DNA from: Paenibacillus chondroitinus NBRC 15376
GTDB lineage: Bacteria; Bacillota; Bacilli; Paenibacillales; NBRC-103111
Reading direction: 5' to 3'
Assembly: GCF_004000765.1 (NCBI RefSeq)
Contig: NZ_BILW01000004.1
Span: 124,001 to 188,000, forward strand
Length of the DNA: 64,000 nt
Shown here: positions 8,367-17,013 of the stretch, piece by piece
Position numbering within the stretch: position 1 is the first letter of the stretch
Layout: every line of letters starts with the position of its first letter
The notes under the pieces: model-generated
The model's input: only the letters and a program-made list of their open reading frames with translations
Database searches by the model: none
Told to the model about the DNA's origin: nothing
Position numbers and translations under genes: made by a program

Positions 8367-9170
8367 ATGGATCGTAAAATTCGAGTAGCTGTCATTGGGG
8401 CAAGTGGAAGAATGGGGAGAGAGGTCGTTAAGACCGTGCTCACGGAGTCCGATATGGAATTAGTGGCGGGGGTAGACCGCTCCTCAGGCCCAATTGATCT
8501 TGGAAGAATGGTAGGATTTGAAGAATGCGGCGTCAAAATGAGCAACGATTTGGAGCTTGCGCTAACCGAATCCAAACCGGATGTATTAGTTGATTTTACG
8601 GGTCCGCACACGGCCTTTTCGCATACCAGTTTAGCGATTCAGTTGGGGATTCGTCCCGTAATGGGGACTACCGGTTTTACTCCGCAGGATATTGCTGAGT
8701 TGGACAAGCAGTGTCAGGATAAAGGAATCGGTGGAATTATTGCTCCTAACTTTTCCATTGGAGCGATTCTGATGATGAAATTTGCTGCGCAAGCGTCGAA
8801 ATACTTTCCTCACTTGGAAATTATCGAGTATCACGGTGACCAGAAGCTGGACGCGCCTTCAGGAACTTCCGTGAAAACCGCTGAACTGATCTCTGAAGTA
8901 AGAGAAGAGATCCGACAGGGGAATCCGAAAGAAGAAGAAACGATTGAAGGTTCGCGCGGCGGGTATTACAATGGGTTTAGAATACATAGCGTACGTCTGC
9001 CGGGTATTTTTGCTCAACAGGAAGTCATTATGGCTGAACAAGGGCAGGCACTTAAGATTAGACATGACTCTTATGACCGTGCTGCCTACATGCCGGGAGT
9101 AGCGATTGCTGTTCGCAAAGTAATGACATATAGCGGTATGATTTATGGATTCGAACATTTTATAGATTAA
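8367..9170 (+). CDS. dapB: 4-hydroxy-tetrahydrodipicolinate reductase
   Basis: Reduces 4-hydroxy-tetrahydrodipicolinate with NAD(P)H in the diaminopimelate/lysine pathway, supplying peptidoglycan and spore dipicolinate precursors. 267 residues from ATG 8367 behind aaaggagaaa. The Rossmann motif GASGRMGRE is at residues 10-18, the GTTGFTP loop near 103, and the active-site segment EYHGDQKLDAPSGT near 155-168. It keeps the first histidine, the lysine and the DAPSGT loop, but has Gly where many DapB proteins have a second His. Upstream of mgsA in the same run of genes. Confidence 0.96.
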   Translation: MDRKIRVAVIGASGRMGREVVKTVLTESDMELVAGVDRSSGPIDLGRMVGFEECGVKMSNDLELALTESKPDVLVDFTGPHTAFSHTSLAIQLGIRPVMGTTGFTPQDIAELDKQCQDKGIGGIIAPNFSIGAILMMKFAAQASKYFPHLEIIEYHGDQKLDAPSGTSVKTAELISEVREEIRQGNPKEEETIEGSRGGYYNGFRIHSVRLPGIFAQQEVIMAEQGQALKIRHDSYDRAAYMPGVAIAVRKVMTYSGMIYGFEHFID

Positions 9171-9197
9171 GAAAGACCTAGGGGAGTGGAAGTCAGA

Positions 9198-9617
9198 ATG
9201 TTAAATATCGCGCTAATCGCTCACGACCGTAAAAAAGATGAGATGGTCAATTTCGTTACGGCGTATGAACATGTCTTTGTAGGTCATAACTTATATGGAA
9301 CAGGCACGACAGGACAGAGAATCATGGATAATACTAAACTCAATGTCCATCGCTTTATGTCGGGTCCACTTGGCGGTGACCAACAAATCGGTGCTTTGGT
9401 TGCTCAAAATGAAATGGATTTAATCATCTTTTTACGTGATCCGTTAATGGCGCAGCCGCATGAGCCGGATATCATTGCTTTATTGCGTTTATGCGATGTT
9501 CAAGGAATCCCATGCGCCACCAATATTGCCACGGCGGAAATTCTCGTTAAAGCGCTGGATCGCGGGGATTTTGCCTGGAGAGAACTCGTACATAAATATA
9601 AACCGGGTCTTGAATAA
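9198..9617 (+). CDS. mgsA: Methylglyoxal synthase
   Basis: Converts dihydroxyacetone phosphate to methylglyoxal and phosphate, a bypass that relieves phosphosugar stress. The ATG at 9198 follows ggggagtgg; 139 residues, the usual family length. Motifs: IALIAHD at the N-terminus, GTTGQRIMD phosphate-binding loop, [10 protein letters not shown], and the catalytic aspartate region IIFLRDPL. bshB1 begins one base after its stop. Methylglyoxal is detoxified with bacillithiol in Bacillus, so the neighbouring bsh genes make functional sense. Confidence 0.96.
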   Translation: MLNIALIAHDRKKDEMVNFVTAYEHVFVGHNLYGTGTTGQRIMDNTKLNVHRFMSGPLGGDQQIGALVAQNEMDLIIFLRDPLMAQPHEPDIIALLRLCDVQGIPCATNIATAEILVKALDRGDFAWRELVHKYKPGLE

Positions 9618-9618
9618 G

Positions 9619-10311
9619 ATGAGTGAACAATTAGATATTCTTATTTTTGGCGCACATGCAGACGATGCCGAGATTGGAATGGCCGGGACGATTGCGAAGC
9701 ATACCTCACTCGGCTACCGGGTGGGTATTTGTGATCTAACCTACGCAGAGATGTCCTCCAATGGGACGGTCGAGACGAGGAAAGAAGAAGCGGAGCAAGC
9801 GGCACAACAGCTAGGATTGACCGTGCGAACGAATCTGGGATTACCGGATCGTGGCTTGTTCGTGACTCCCGATCATATCGAACGTATTACGGCGGAAATT
9901 CGAAAATACAAACCTAGAATCGTCTTCGCTCCTTATTGGCAGGATCGCCATCCCGATCATATTGCTTGCTCGGCGCTTGTTCAAGAAGCTGTCTTTAATG
10001 CCAAACTGCGCAAATATTTGCCGGAGTCTGATCCAGTCCATGTGGAGAACATGTATTTTTATTTTATAAATGATGTGTATGAAGCTGATTTTATTGTCAA
10101 TGTAACCGACTATTATGAGACCAAAAAAGCTGCGCTGAGCGCTTATCGTTCGCAGTTTACAACGGGGCAAGGTACCGTAGCGACACCGCTGAATCAAGGT
10201 TATGTAGAACGTGTCGTGGCCCGTGACCATTTATTGGGACAAAAACGGATGCTGCAGTATGCAGAGGGTTTTGTTTCTAAACTGCCTATGGTGGTAGATC
10301 GATTCGATTGA
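9619..10311 (+). CDS. bshB1: Bacillithiol biosynthesis deacetylase BshB1
   Basis: Zn-dependent LmbE/PIG-L deacetylase that removes acetate from GlcNAc-malate, the second step of bacillithiol synthesis. The ATG at 9619 gives 230 residues. Zinc-site motif GAHADDAEIG lies at the N-terminus and the second ligand region YWQDRHPDH near residue 110. The start is one base past the mgsA stop and has no clear ribosome binding site of its own, which suggests translational coupling to mgsA. A long upstream in-frame extension overlaps mgsA and is spurious. Confidence 0.94.
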   Translation: MSEQLDILIFGAHADDAEIGMAGTIAKHTSLGYRVGICDLTYAEMSSNGTVETRKEEAEQAAQQLGLTVRTNLGLPDRGLFVTPDHIERITAEIRKYKPRIVFAPYWQDRHPDHIACSALVQEAVFNAKLRKYLPESDPVHVENMYFYFINDVYEADFIVNVTDYYETKKAALSAYRSQFTTGQGTVATPLNQGYVERVVARDHLLGQKRMLQYAEGFVSKLPMVVDRFD

Positions 10312-10330
10312 TCTGGAAAAGAGGTGCAAA

Positions 10331-11518
10331 ATGAGCGATAAACTTAAAAGCGATAAACTTAAAATTGGAATTACGTGTTATCCGACGTTAGGCGGTTCAG
10401 GCGTTGTAGCAACAGAACTCGGCAAGCTGCTTGCCGAAAAAGGGCATGAGGTTCATTTTATTACGCACAGCATGCCGTTTCGCCTGGGTAAATTCCATAA
10501 AAATATATTTTATCATGAAGTGGAAGTCAGTCAGTATTATGTATTCCGCTACCCGCCTTATGATCTTTCCCTTGCAAGCAAACTTGCCCAAGTGGCCAAG
10601 ATGGAAGAGCTTGACCTGCTTCATGTTCACTACGCCATTCCTCATGCGGTATGTGCACTGCTTGCCAAACAAATGGTTGGCAGCAAGCTGAAGGTCGTCA
10701 CTACCCTTCACGGAACGGATATCACTGTGCTTGGCCAAGATCAATCCATTTCAGATTTAATTCAATATGCGATTAATGAGAGCGATGCGGTTACGGCAGT
10801 ATCGAAGGATTTAATTAAGGAAACTAGGGAATTACTGGATATTGAACGTGATATCGATTTGACCTATAACTTTGTTGATAAAAGGGTGTATTACCCAAGA
10901 GACGTTACGAAACTTCGTGGTGAGTTTGCCAGACCGGAAGAGAAGATCCTCATTCATATTTCCAATTTCAGACCGGTCAAACGCGTTCAGGATGTCGTGG
11001 ATATCTTTGCGAATGTAAGCAAGAGAATTCCTTCAAGGCTTCTGTTTGTCGGAGAAGGTCCTGATTTGTCTAAAATGATTGCCAAGGTGAAGGAAATGGG
11101 TCTTAGCGATAAGGTCACGTTCTGTGGCAAGCAGGATGACGTATCACAGGTCATTTCTTTGGCTGATGTCATGCTCCTGCCTTCCGAGAAAGAAAGCTTC
11201 GGATTGGTCGCCCTGGAAGCTATGGCTTGCGGTGTACCAACCATAGGTTCGAATGCAGGAGGTATTCCAGAGCTGATTACTCATGGGGAAACCGGTTATC
11301 TAGCCGAGGTCGGCGATACGAATGCGATGGCGGATCATGTCGTGAACCTGCTTAGCAACCAAGTACTGTATGAGCAAGTAGTGCAAAATTGTTTGGACCG
11401 TGCCAGATACACGTTTTGTAATGATATCACCACACAGCAGTATGAAGAAATTTATTATCGCGTATTGGGAAGAGAACTTCCGGAATCTCACCGGATTACA
11501 GCCTCGTCCTGTCAATAA
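10331..11518 (+). CDS. bshA: Bacillithiol biosynthesis glycosyltransferase BshA
   Basis: GT4 glycosyltransferase that joins GlcNAc from UDP-GlcNAc to L-malate, the first step of bacillithiol synthesis. 395 residues from ATG 10331 after gaggtgc. Motifs: CYPTLGGSGVVATELG (N-terminal Gly loop), HVHYAIPHA, TLHGTDITVLGQD, and the GT4 nucleotide-sugar site PSEKESFGLVALEAMACG. The N-terminus carries a direct repeat SDKLKSDKLK caused by an exact 15-base tandem duplication. bshA follows bshB1 by 19 bases and precedes cca as in Bacillus. Confidence 0.96.
   Translation: MSDKLKSDKLKIGITCYPTLGGSGVVATELGKLLAEKGHEVHFITHSMPFRLGKFHKNIFYHEVEVSQYYVFRYPPYDLSLASKLAQVAKMEELDLLHVHYAIPHAVCALLAKQMVGSKLKVVTTLHGTDITVLGQDQSISDLIQYAINESDAVTAVSKDLIKETRELLDIERDIDLTYNFVDKRVYYPRDVTKLRGEFARPEEKILIHISNFRPVKRVQDVVDIFANVSKRIPSRLLFVGEGPDLSKMIAKVKEMGLSDKVTFCGKQDDVSQVISLADVMLLPSEKESFGLVALEAMACGVPTIGSNAGGIPELITHGETGYLAEVGDTNAMADHVVNLLSNQVLYEQVVQNCLDRARYTFCNDITTQQYEEIYYRVLGRELPESHRITASSCQ
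10334..10363 (+). repeat. Exact 15-base tandem duplication in the 5' end of bshA
   Basis: AGCGATAAACTTAAA occurs at 10334-10348 and again at 10349-10363. It adds five codons (SDKLK) in frame ahead of the first beta strand. Confidence 0.95.
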
Positions 11519-11544
11519 GAGGATGCAAGCTGGTTAGGAGTAAC

Positions 11545-12831
11545 ATGTTGGATGCTGGAAAAATTTTGGAGGAAGATCGTGGTGCGTCCTATGTGCTGGC
11601 TAAGCTTACGGAGGCAGGTTATGAAGCTTACCTCGTAGGCGGCTGCGTACGGGATGCCGTGCTTGATCGACCGATTAAAGATATTGATATCGCAACGTCA
11701 GCCTTGCCGGAGCAGGTGATTGCCTGCTTCCCGCGGACGGCGCCGACAGGGCTTCAGCACGGAACGGTCACTGTCATCCTGCAGCAGGGGACGTATGAAG
11801 TGACGACGTTCCGCCAGGAGGCGGAGTATGAGGGCTTTCGCCGCCCGGCTTCCGTCGCCTATATCTCCGACTTGACGGAGGATCTGAAGCGGCGCGATTT
11901 CACCATGAACGCGATGGCGATGGACCGCGGGGGCCTAGTGATCGATCCGTTTGCAGGGCAAAAAGATCTCGCTTTAGGCGTGCTCCGCTGCGTAGGCAAA
12001 GCGGAGGAACGTTTCGGCGAAGATGCGCTGCGCATGCTTCGCTGCATTCGTTTTGCCTCGACCTATGACCTGCGGGTCGAGGAGAGCACGTGGCAGGCGC
12101 TGCTTGCGCAAGCTCCGCTGCTGCGCCACATCGCCATGGAGCGCGTGCGCAGCGAGCTCCAGCGCATGATTGACGGCCCAGCCCCTGCGCGGGCGGTCCG
12201 GCTGCTCCTGGCGAGCCGCCTGACGGCGCATCTCAAAAAGCAGCTTCCGCTGCCTTTTGAGCGCTGGCTCGCCTGGGATGACGCGCTGGACGCGGTCAGC
12301 GCGCTGGAAGAGCAGCATGACCGCTGGTCCATGCTGCTGATGCTCTTGGAGGTGCCGGCGGACGTAGTCCGCACGGCCCTCCAGGAGCTGACCTTCTCCC
12401 GCGCCGACGGCGACGCGGTAGAGGCTGTGCTGGCCCTGCGCGAAGCAGTGGCCGTCTCACCTGCAGACCCTGCTCCGCTGGAGCGGGTCTGGAAGCTTGG
12501 CGCGGTGCGCCGCGGCGTAGCCGCCGCCCGCGCGCTGCTGCGGCTGCTGCGTGCGCTGCAGCCCATAGCCGATCAGCGCGGCGAGCTCGCGCTGTTTCTT
12601 GAAACCACCGCGCCGGAGCTGGTAAGCCGCGGGGAGGAGTGGCTGAGCGAGGTACCTTGCTTCAGCCTGAAGGAACTCGCCATATCCGGCAAGGATTTGG
12701 CGTCGGAGCTGGGCATGCAGCCGGGCCCTTGGATGGGCAAGCTGCTGCAGGACCTGCTGGAACGAACCGCGCTCGGGGAATTGCCGAACGAGCGAGAAAT
12801 GCTTTTACAAGCCGCGCGTGCTGCAAAGTAG
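11545..12831 (+). CDS. cca: CCA-adding tRNA nucleotidyltransferase
   Basis: Adds or repairs the 3' CCA end of tRNAs. 428 residues from ATG 11545 behind taggag. The class II nucleotidyltransferase head holds YLVGGCVRDAVLDRP and KDIDIATSA (catalytic DxD), followed by the RRDFTMNAMA block and the nucleotide-selecting EDALRMLRCIRFAS helix. The C-terminal half (about residues 210-428) is Ala/Leu/Arg rich, and its DNA is far richer in G+C than the flanking genes (48 of 60 bases at 12481-12540 by my count). The stop lies inside the stem-loop of its terminator. Confidence 0.95.
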   Translation: MLDAGKILEEDRGASYVLAKLTEAGYEAYLVGGCVRDAVLDRPIKDIDIATSALPEQVIACFPRTAPTGLQHGTVTVILQQGTYEVTTFRQEAEYEGFRRPASVAYISDLTEDLKRRDFTMNAMAMDRGGLVIDPFAGQKDLALGVLRCVGKAEERFGEDALRMLRCIRFASTYDLRVEESTWQALLAQAPLLRHIAMERVRSELQRMIDGPAPARAVRLLLASRLTAHLKKQLPLPFERWLAWDDALDAVSALEEQHDRWSMLLMLLEVPADVVRTALQELTFSRADGDAVEAVLALREAVAVSPADPAPLERVWKLGAVRRGVAAARALLRLLRALQPIADQRGELALFLETTAPELVSRGEEWLSEVPCFSLKELAISGKDLASELGMQPGPWMGKLLQDLLERTALGELPNEREMLLQAARAAK

Positions 12832-12849
12832 CAGTGCGCGTGGTTTTTT
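12812..12849 (+). terminator. Terminator overlapping the end of cca
   Basis: CCGCGCGTGCTGC (12812-12824) and GCAGTGCGCGTGG (12831-12843) pair with G-T wobbles around a loop that contains the cca TAG, followed by six T. Confidence 0.8.
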
Positions 12850-12890
12850 ACTTTTGTTTTTCCAACTAGTCTTTAAATGGAGTGAAAAAG

Positions 12891-13859
12891 ATGAATGAGC
12901 GGATTTTAGAACTGTTTCAAGAGACTCCGGAAGCTTATGTGTCTGGAGAGGAGATCAGCCGAAGATTAAATGTGAGCCGTACGGCGATTTGGAAGCATAT
13001 CGAAGAGCTGCGGGCTGCCGGTTATGAATTTGAGGCAGCACCTCGCAAAGGATATCGGTTGGTGAGCAAACCGGATAAATGGCAGATAACCGAGCTGCTG
13101 CAAGGATTGAAGACGAAAGTGCTCGGGCAAAAAGTGCATGTGTACGGAGAAGTAGACTCCACTCAGACAATTGCGCACGCCCTGGTAGCTTCAGGAGCTT
13201 CTGAAGGCACGCTTGTGCTTGCCGAGGCACAAACAGCCGGGCGCGGCCGAATGGGGCGTGCGTGGCATTCTCCGGCAGGCAAAGGGATCTGGATGAGTCT
13301 GGTGCTGACGCCAAAGGTGCCAGTTTATTTCATGCCGCAGCTAACCTTGCTGAGCGCGGTCGCCCTCTGTCGGGCGATTCAGAAAGTATGCCGCGTGGAC
13401 ATTGGGATCAAATGGCCGAATGATTTGCTGATCAAGGGGAAGAAAGTCAGCGGTATTTTGCTGGAAAGCAGCGGCGAGGATGAGCGGCTGAAATATGTCA
13501 TTGCCGGGATTGGGATCTCCGTGAATTTGAAAGTCGAAGACTATCCGGAGGAATTGCGTTCAATTGCAACTTCCTTGGCGATAGAATCTGGAACGGAAAT
13601 CAAAAGAGAAACGTTGGTGCAAGCCTTTCTTCTAGAATTCGAAGATCTGTATGCTTTGTATTTGCAAGAAGGTTTCTCCCCGATCCGATTGCTTTGGGAA
13701 GCTTTGAGTGTCACGCTCAAGCGTCCTATCCGCACGCACACACCTATGGGTGTAATTGAGGGTATTGCAGACTCTTTGGATGACACTGGCGCGTTAACGG
13801 TGATTAAAGGGGACGGAGAAAGAATCAAAGTTTATTCCGGCGATATTGAACTGCGTTAG
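12891..13859 (+). CDS. birA: Bifunctional biotin-protein ligase / biotin operon repressor
   Basis: Charges biotin with ATP and transfers it to carboxylase carrier proteins; in the biotinyl-AMP form the N-terminal winged helix represses biotin genes. The ATG at 12891 is used because ggagtg lies six bases before it; a GTG at 12882 lies inside that site. 322 residues. The HTH (EEISRRLNVSRTAIWKHIEEL) occupies about residues 18-40; the ligase has AQTAGRGRMGRAWHSP (biotin/adenylate loop) and KWPNDLLIKGKKVSGIL with the catalytic lysine. The C-terminal SH3-like cap ends at GDIELR. Confidence 0.95.
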   Translation: MNERILELFQETPEAYVSGEEISRRLNVSRTAIWKHIEELRAAGYEFEAAPRKGYRLVSKPDKWQITELLQGLKTKVLGQKVHVYGEVDSTQTIAHALVASGASEGTLVLAEAQTAGRGRMGRAWHSPAGKGIWMSLVLTPKVPVYFMPQLTLLSAVALCRAIQKVCRVDIGIKWPNDLLIKGKKVSGILLESSGEDERLKYVIAGIGISVNLKVEDYPEELRSIATSLAIESGTEIKRETLVQAFLLEFEDLYALYLQEGFSPIRLLWEALSVTLKRPIRTHTPMGVIEGIADSLDDTGALTVIKGDGERIKVYSGDIELR

Positions 13860-13891
13860 AAAAGTTAAGGTATCAATTGGAAGCTATATTT

Positions 13892-13900
13892 GGTATAATT
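13892..13900 (+). promoter_or_regulatory. Extended -10 promoter for the panBCD leader
   Basis: TGGTATAAT is a perfect extended -10 element. No good -35 is seen at the expected spacing, which an extended -10 can tolerate. It places the transcript start about 200 bases upstream of panB. Confidence 0.45.
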
Positions 13901-13904
13901 GAGT

Positions 13905-14089
13905 AACGAGGCGGTATCCTTAAAGGAACTGCACTTGCTGCTATTCAAGCGTAGTAACATGTTCAACTCAGCCAAATAATGAGTAAACAAGAGGTTGGAT
14001 TCTGCTCTGAGCCTACGGGACCGAGACAGAAGAATCATTGGATTCTTTCTGCATGCGATCCTTTTAGCTCTTAGCTAAAAGGTTTTTTT
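13905..14089 (+). ncRNA. Structured 5' leader RNA of panBCD with terminator (candidate pan-type element)
   Basis: The 257-base gap before panB holds at least three hairpins. One is GCGGT(A)TCCT / AGGAACTGC at about 13912-13934 with an unpaired A. The second, 13998-14036, pairs GATTCT or TTCTG with downstream AGAATC or CAGAA and an inner CTC / GAG and CC / GG, leaving single bulged A residues in the 3' strand. The AGAATC arm can instead pair with GATTCTTTCT (14040-14049), giving mutually exclusive folds. An intrinsic terminator follows (14060-14089). The bulged-A hairpins recall the pan RNA motif reported upstream of pantothenate genes; this match is from memory of its description, not an alignment. 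No T-box or SAM-box consensus is present. Confidence 0.45.
14060..14089 (+). terminator. Intrinsic terminator/attenuator upstream of panB
   Basis: CCTTTTAGCT / AGCTAAAAGG with a three-base loop and seven T residues, ending 27 bases before the panB start. It may end a short birA-panB intergenic transcript or act as an attenuator for panBCD. Confidence 0.85.
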
Positions 14090-14116
14090 ATTTTATATGA
14101 GGAAGCTGGGATACAA

Positions 14117-14971
14117 ATGGAAAAGCGAAAGCCGCTAACAACAGCCAGAATGAGAAAAATGAAGCAAGACGGTATACCGATTACGATGGTAACCGCTTAT
14201 GATTACCCGTCAGCTCGCTTGTCGGAAGAAGCCGGCGTTGACGTGATCCTCGTTGGAGATTCACTGGGAAATGTTGTGTTGGGGTATGATTCGACACTGC
14301 CTGTGACGCTCGATGACATGGTATATCATACACGTGCTGCCGTACGCGGGGCTTCGAACACGTTTATCGTAGCGGATATGCCATTCTTTACGTACCACGG
14401 AAGCTTGGATACTACCCTCAAAGGTGTCGCCCGCCTAATGCAAGAAGGTGGCGCGAAAGCGGTGAAGCTGGAAGGCGGAGCTGAGATCGCGGCAACGGTC
14501 AAAGCGATCACAGAGGCTGGGGTGCCTGTTGTCGGCCATCTTGGCTTAACCCCGCAGTCGGTTCATCAACTCGGCGGTTTCCGCGTACAAGGCCGCAGCT
14601 CCGAGCAAGCAGAGAAGCTGCTTAGCGATGCGAAAGCCATCGAGGAAGCGGGAGCTTTCGCGATTGTGCTGGAACTGGTTACCGATGAGCTGGCCGAATG
14701 GATTTCCAAACAGTTGTCGATCCCGACAATAGGCATTGGGTCAGGGGTTCACTGCGATGGGCAAGTTCTGGTCTACCATGATCTTTTGCAGTATGGTTCT
14801 GACAGTGCGCCCAGAAAGTTTGTAAAAGCTTATGCGAATATCGGGGAAACTATCCGTGAGGGCATTCGTGAGTATGTAAAAGAAGTGAAAGAGCGGACGT
14901 TCCCCTCACAGGAAAATACGTTCCACATGGATAATGATGTAGTTCAATATTTGTACGGCGATAAGGAGTAG
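14117..14971 (+). CDS. panB: Ketopantoate hydroxymethyltransferase
   Basis: Transfers a hydroxymethyl group from 5,10-methylene-THF to alpha-ketoisovalerate, the first committed step to pantothenate. 284 residues from ATG 14117. Motifs: MVTAYDYPSARL, the metal/substrate loop VGDSLGNVVLGYDST, VKLEGG (residues about 115-120) and GHLGLTPQSVHQLGGF, and the IGIGSG loop near the C-terminus. The weak site gaggaag lies about a dozen bases upstream. First gene of panB-panC-panD; panC starts 9 bases after its stop. Confidence 0.96.
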   Translation: MEKRKPLTTARMRKMKQDGIPITMVTAYDYPSARLSEEAGVDVILVGDSLGNVVLGYDSTLPVTLDDMVYHTRAAVRGASNTFIVADMPFFTYHGSLDTTLKGVARLMQEGGAKAVKLEGGAEIAATVKAITEAGVPVVGHLGLTPQSVHQLGGFRVQGRSSEQAEKLLSDAKAIEEAGAFAIVLELVTDELAEWISKQLSIPTIGIGSGVHCDGQVLVYHDLLQYGSDSAPRKFVKAYANIGETIREGIREYVKEVKERTFPSQENTFHMDNDVVQYLYGDKE

Positions 14972-14980
14972 TGAGCGGCC

Positions 14981-15862
14981 ATGAAAGCGATCCAGACGAT
15001 GGAAGTGATTCATTCGATTGCCGATTTGCGTTCCCGTATTCGGGAATACCGACGTAAGAATGATGGATCTGTAGGTTTTGTGCCTACGATGGGGTATTTA
15101 CACGAGGGCCACGCCAGCTTGCTGCGCAAAGCGCGGTCACAGAGCGGGCTTGTTGTTCTAAGCATTTTCGTCAATCCGCTGCAATTTGGACCTGGGGAGG
15201 ATTTTGAGCGATATCCGCGCAATACGGAGCGGGACCTCGAGGTGGCGGAGGCAGCCGGCGCTGATCTTGTTTTTATGCCCTCTGTGAGTGAAATGTATCC
15301 GACCCCGACACGGACGACGGTTGCCGTGTCAGGGCTTACCTCGAGGCTCTGCGGGGCTTCGAGGCCGGGGCACTTCGACGGCGTTGCGACTGTGGTTAGC
15401 AAGCTCTTTCATATCGTACAGCCGGATCAAGCCTTTTTTGGGCTGAAGGATGCCCAGCAAGTTGCCGTCATTCAGCAGATGGTGCAGGATCTGAATTTGC
15501 CGGTCGAAATCGTCCCTTGCCCAACCCTGCGCGAACAAGATGGTCTCGCCATGAGTTCACGCAATGTGTACCTTTCAGACGAAGAACGGAAGCAAGCGTT
15601 AGTCTTGTCGCAAGCTTTGGATAAAGCAAAGGAATTCGTACTGTCTCGCCCTAACTTCAATACCGCCGAGCTTGAAAGCCTGGTTAGGAAGCATATCGCG
15701 ACAGCGCCGTTGGCCGTAATTGATTATGCGGAAGTACTTGCATTTCCGACGTTGGAACCTTTTGAGAACAGCACTCATACCCATTCAATCATTCTTGCCC
15801 TTGCCGTTAAATTCGGCAAAACACGTCTAATCGATAATGTCATTATACAATTGAGGAAGTGA
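14981..15862 (+). CDS. panC: Pantothenate synthetase (pantoate-beta-alanine ligase)
   Basis: ATP-dependent ligation of pantoate and beta-alanine. 293 residues from ATG 14981, with aaggag (14963-14968) overlapping the panB stop. The nucleotidyltransferase-fold motifs are intact: [14 protein letters not shown] (HIGH-like), [28 protein letters not shown], and MSSRNVYLS (the KMSKS-equivalent). Its TGA overlaps the region encoding the panD ribosome binding site, consistent with coupling. Confidence 0.96.
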   Translation: MKAIQTMEVIHSIADLRSRIREYRRKNDGSVGFVPTMGYLHEGHASLLRKARSQSGLVVLSIFVNPLQFGPGEDFERYPRNTERDLEVAEAAGADLVFMPSVSEMYPTPTRTTVAVSGLTSRLCGASRPGHFDGVATVVSKLFHIVQPDQAFFGLKDAQQVAVIQQMVQDLNLPVEIVPCPTLREQDGLAMSSRNVYLSDEERKQALVLSQALDKAKEFVLSRPNFNTAELESLVRKHIATAPLAVIDYAEVLAFPTLEPFENSTHTHSIILALAVKFGKTRLIDNVIIQLRK

Positions 15863-15867
15863 AGTTT

Positions 15868-16251
15868 ATGTTTCGCACAATGATGAAAGCTAAGATCCAC
15901 CGCGCTACCGTAACAGAAGCGAATTTGAACTATATTGGAAGCATCACGATTGATGAGGATTTGCTTGATCTTGTTGACATGCTGCCCAATGAGAAAGTGC
16001 AAATCGTGAATAACAATAACGGGGCACGCCTTGAAACGTATATCATTGCAGGCCCACGCGGGACAGGAGTCGTCTGTTTGAACGGTGCCGCGGCACGTTT
16101 AGTGCAAGAAGGAGATACGGTCATTATTATGACGTATGCCATGATGACGGACGAAGAAGCCAAGAAGCATCAACCAACGGTTGCAATCATGGGAGCAAAT
16201 AATAAAGTTGCCCAATTGTTAAAAGAAGAGGAGCATTCCACCATCCTTTAA
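15868..16251 (+). CDS. panD: Aspartate 1-decarboxylase proenzyme
   Basis: Makes beta-alanine from aspartate using a pyruvoyl cofactor. The ATG at 15868 follows gaggaag and gives 127 residues beginning [20 protein letters not shown]; a GTG at 15859 lies in the ribosome binding site. The self-cleavage site Gly24-Ser25 in NYIGSITID is intact, as are [14 protein letters not shown] and CLNGAAARL. It completes the branch point: PanD supplies beta-alanine and PanB pantoate to PanC. Confidence 0.97.
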   Translation: MFRTMMKAKIHRATVTEANLNYIGSITIDEDLLDLVDMLPNEKVQIVNNNNGARLETYIIAGPRGTGVVCLNGAAARLVQEGDTVIIMTYAMMTDEEAKKHQPTVAIMGANNKVAQLLKEEEHSTIL

Positions 16252-16330
16252 GATGGTCCTTTCCATGCATGAAATCGGCTCTGTTTACAAAGAATGAGGG
16301 TAAGCTTTCGAAGCAAAGGTGGGATGCCAA

Positions 16331-16924
16331 ATGTTTAAGCATTTATTTTCCACAATGAACGAGGTTTTGGAAGAAATCCAAAAAGAATATCCGAATAGTG
16401 ATGTGGAGAAAAGAGCGGAGCTTGACGAACAGTTGCAAGTGTTGAAAACAATGAGTGATGAGTTCATTGAGGCGTGGCTGCTTTTTGAGGAGAAACTGGG
16501 AAAGTTCTATGGGGCCGTGCCGATCAGTACCCAAACCCTTCATAAAGAACTGATGGATCTTGATCTGTCCGGGAAACAAACGGATGAATTTGTCCGGGGG
16601 CAAGGGTACTACAAGCTTTATATGTATGATCAAGCGATCAAAGAGTTTGAGGTCTTGATTCGCAGGCAGCCTGATTTTTTGTTGGCGAGGGTCTATTTGG
16701 CGATGGGGCATCTGCGTAAAGGGGAGTTTGGAGAGGCGTACAGGCACTTCAAATTCCTCCTGCCTCTAACGGATAATTCCAAGATGAAAGCTATTTCCTA
16801 CAACGCCATGGGAGTCATACAGGTGCAGAATCAGAATATAGAAAAAGCTTTCGAGTATTTTCAAAAAGCGTACCATACCGACCCCTCATGTATGGAGCCT
16901 CTCATCAATCTGGACGAGTCCTGA
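16331..16924 (+). CDS. Tetratricopeptide repeat protein
   Basis: A 197-residue cytoplasmic protein. The ATG at 16331 is placed eight bases after aaaggtggg; a GTG at 16319 lies inside that site. The N-terminal half is a helical region (EVLEEIQKEYPNSDVEKRAE), then two or three TPR-like repeats: YYKLYMYDQAIKEFEVLIRR, VYLAMGHLRKGEFGEAYRHF, and GVIQVQNQNIEKAFEYFQKA. Partner and role unknown. It sits between panD and dinG, where Bacillus has no equivalent that I recall. Confidence 0.75.
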   Translation: MFKHLFSTMNEVLEEIQKEYPNSDVEKRAELDEQLQVLKTMSDEFIEAWLLFEEKLGKFYGAVPISTQTLHKELMDLDLSGKQTDEFVRGQGYYKLYMYDQAIKEFEVLIRRQPDFLLARVYLAMGHLRKGEFGEAYRHFKFLLPLTDNSKMKAISYNAMGVIQVQNQNIEKAFEYFQKAYHTDPSCMEPLINLDES

Positions 16925-17013
16925 AACCAATATGGCGATCAGGTATTCCCTTTTCCTAATAAGATTTGGTATGCTAGGAGAAGTGCAGGACGAAGGGATT
17001 GAAGATACACGTC

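Noticed and set aside
16235-16262. Terminator after panD
   Set aside because: ACCATC / GATGGT is a six-pair stem around the stop codon, but the following CCTTTCC is not a proper T-tract.
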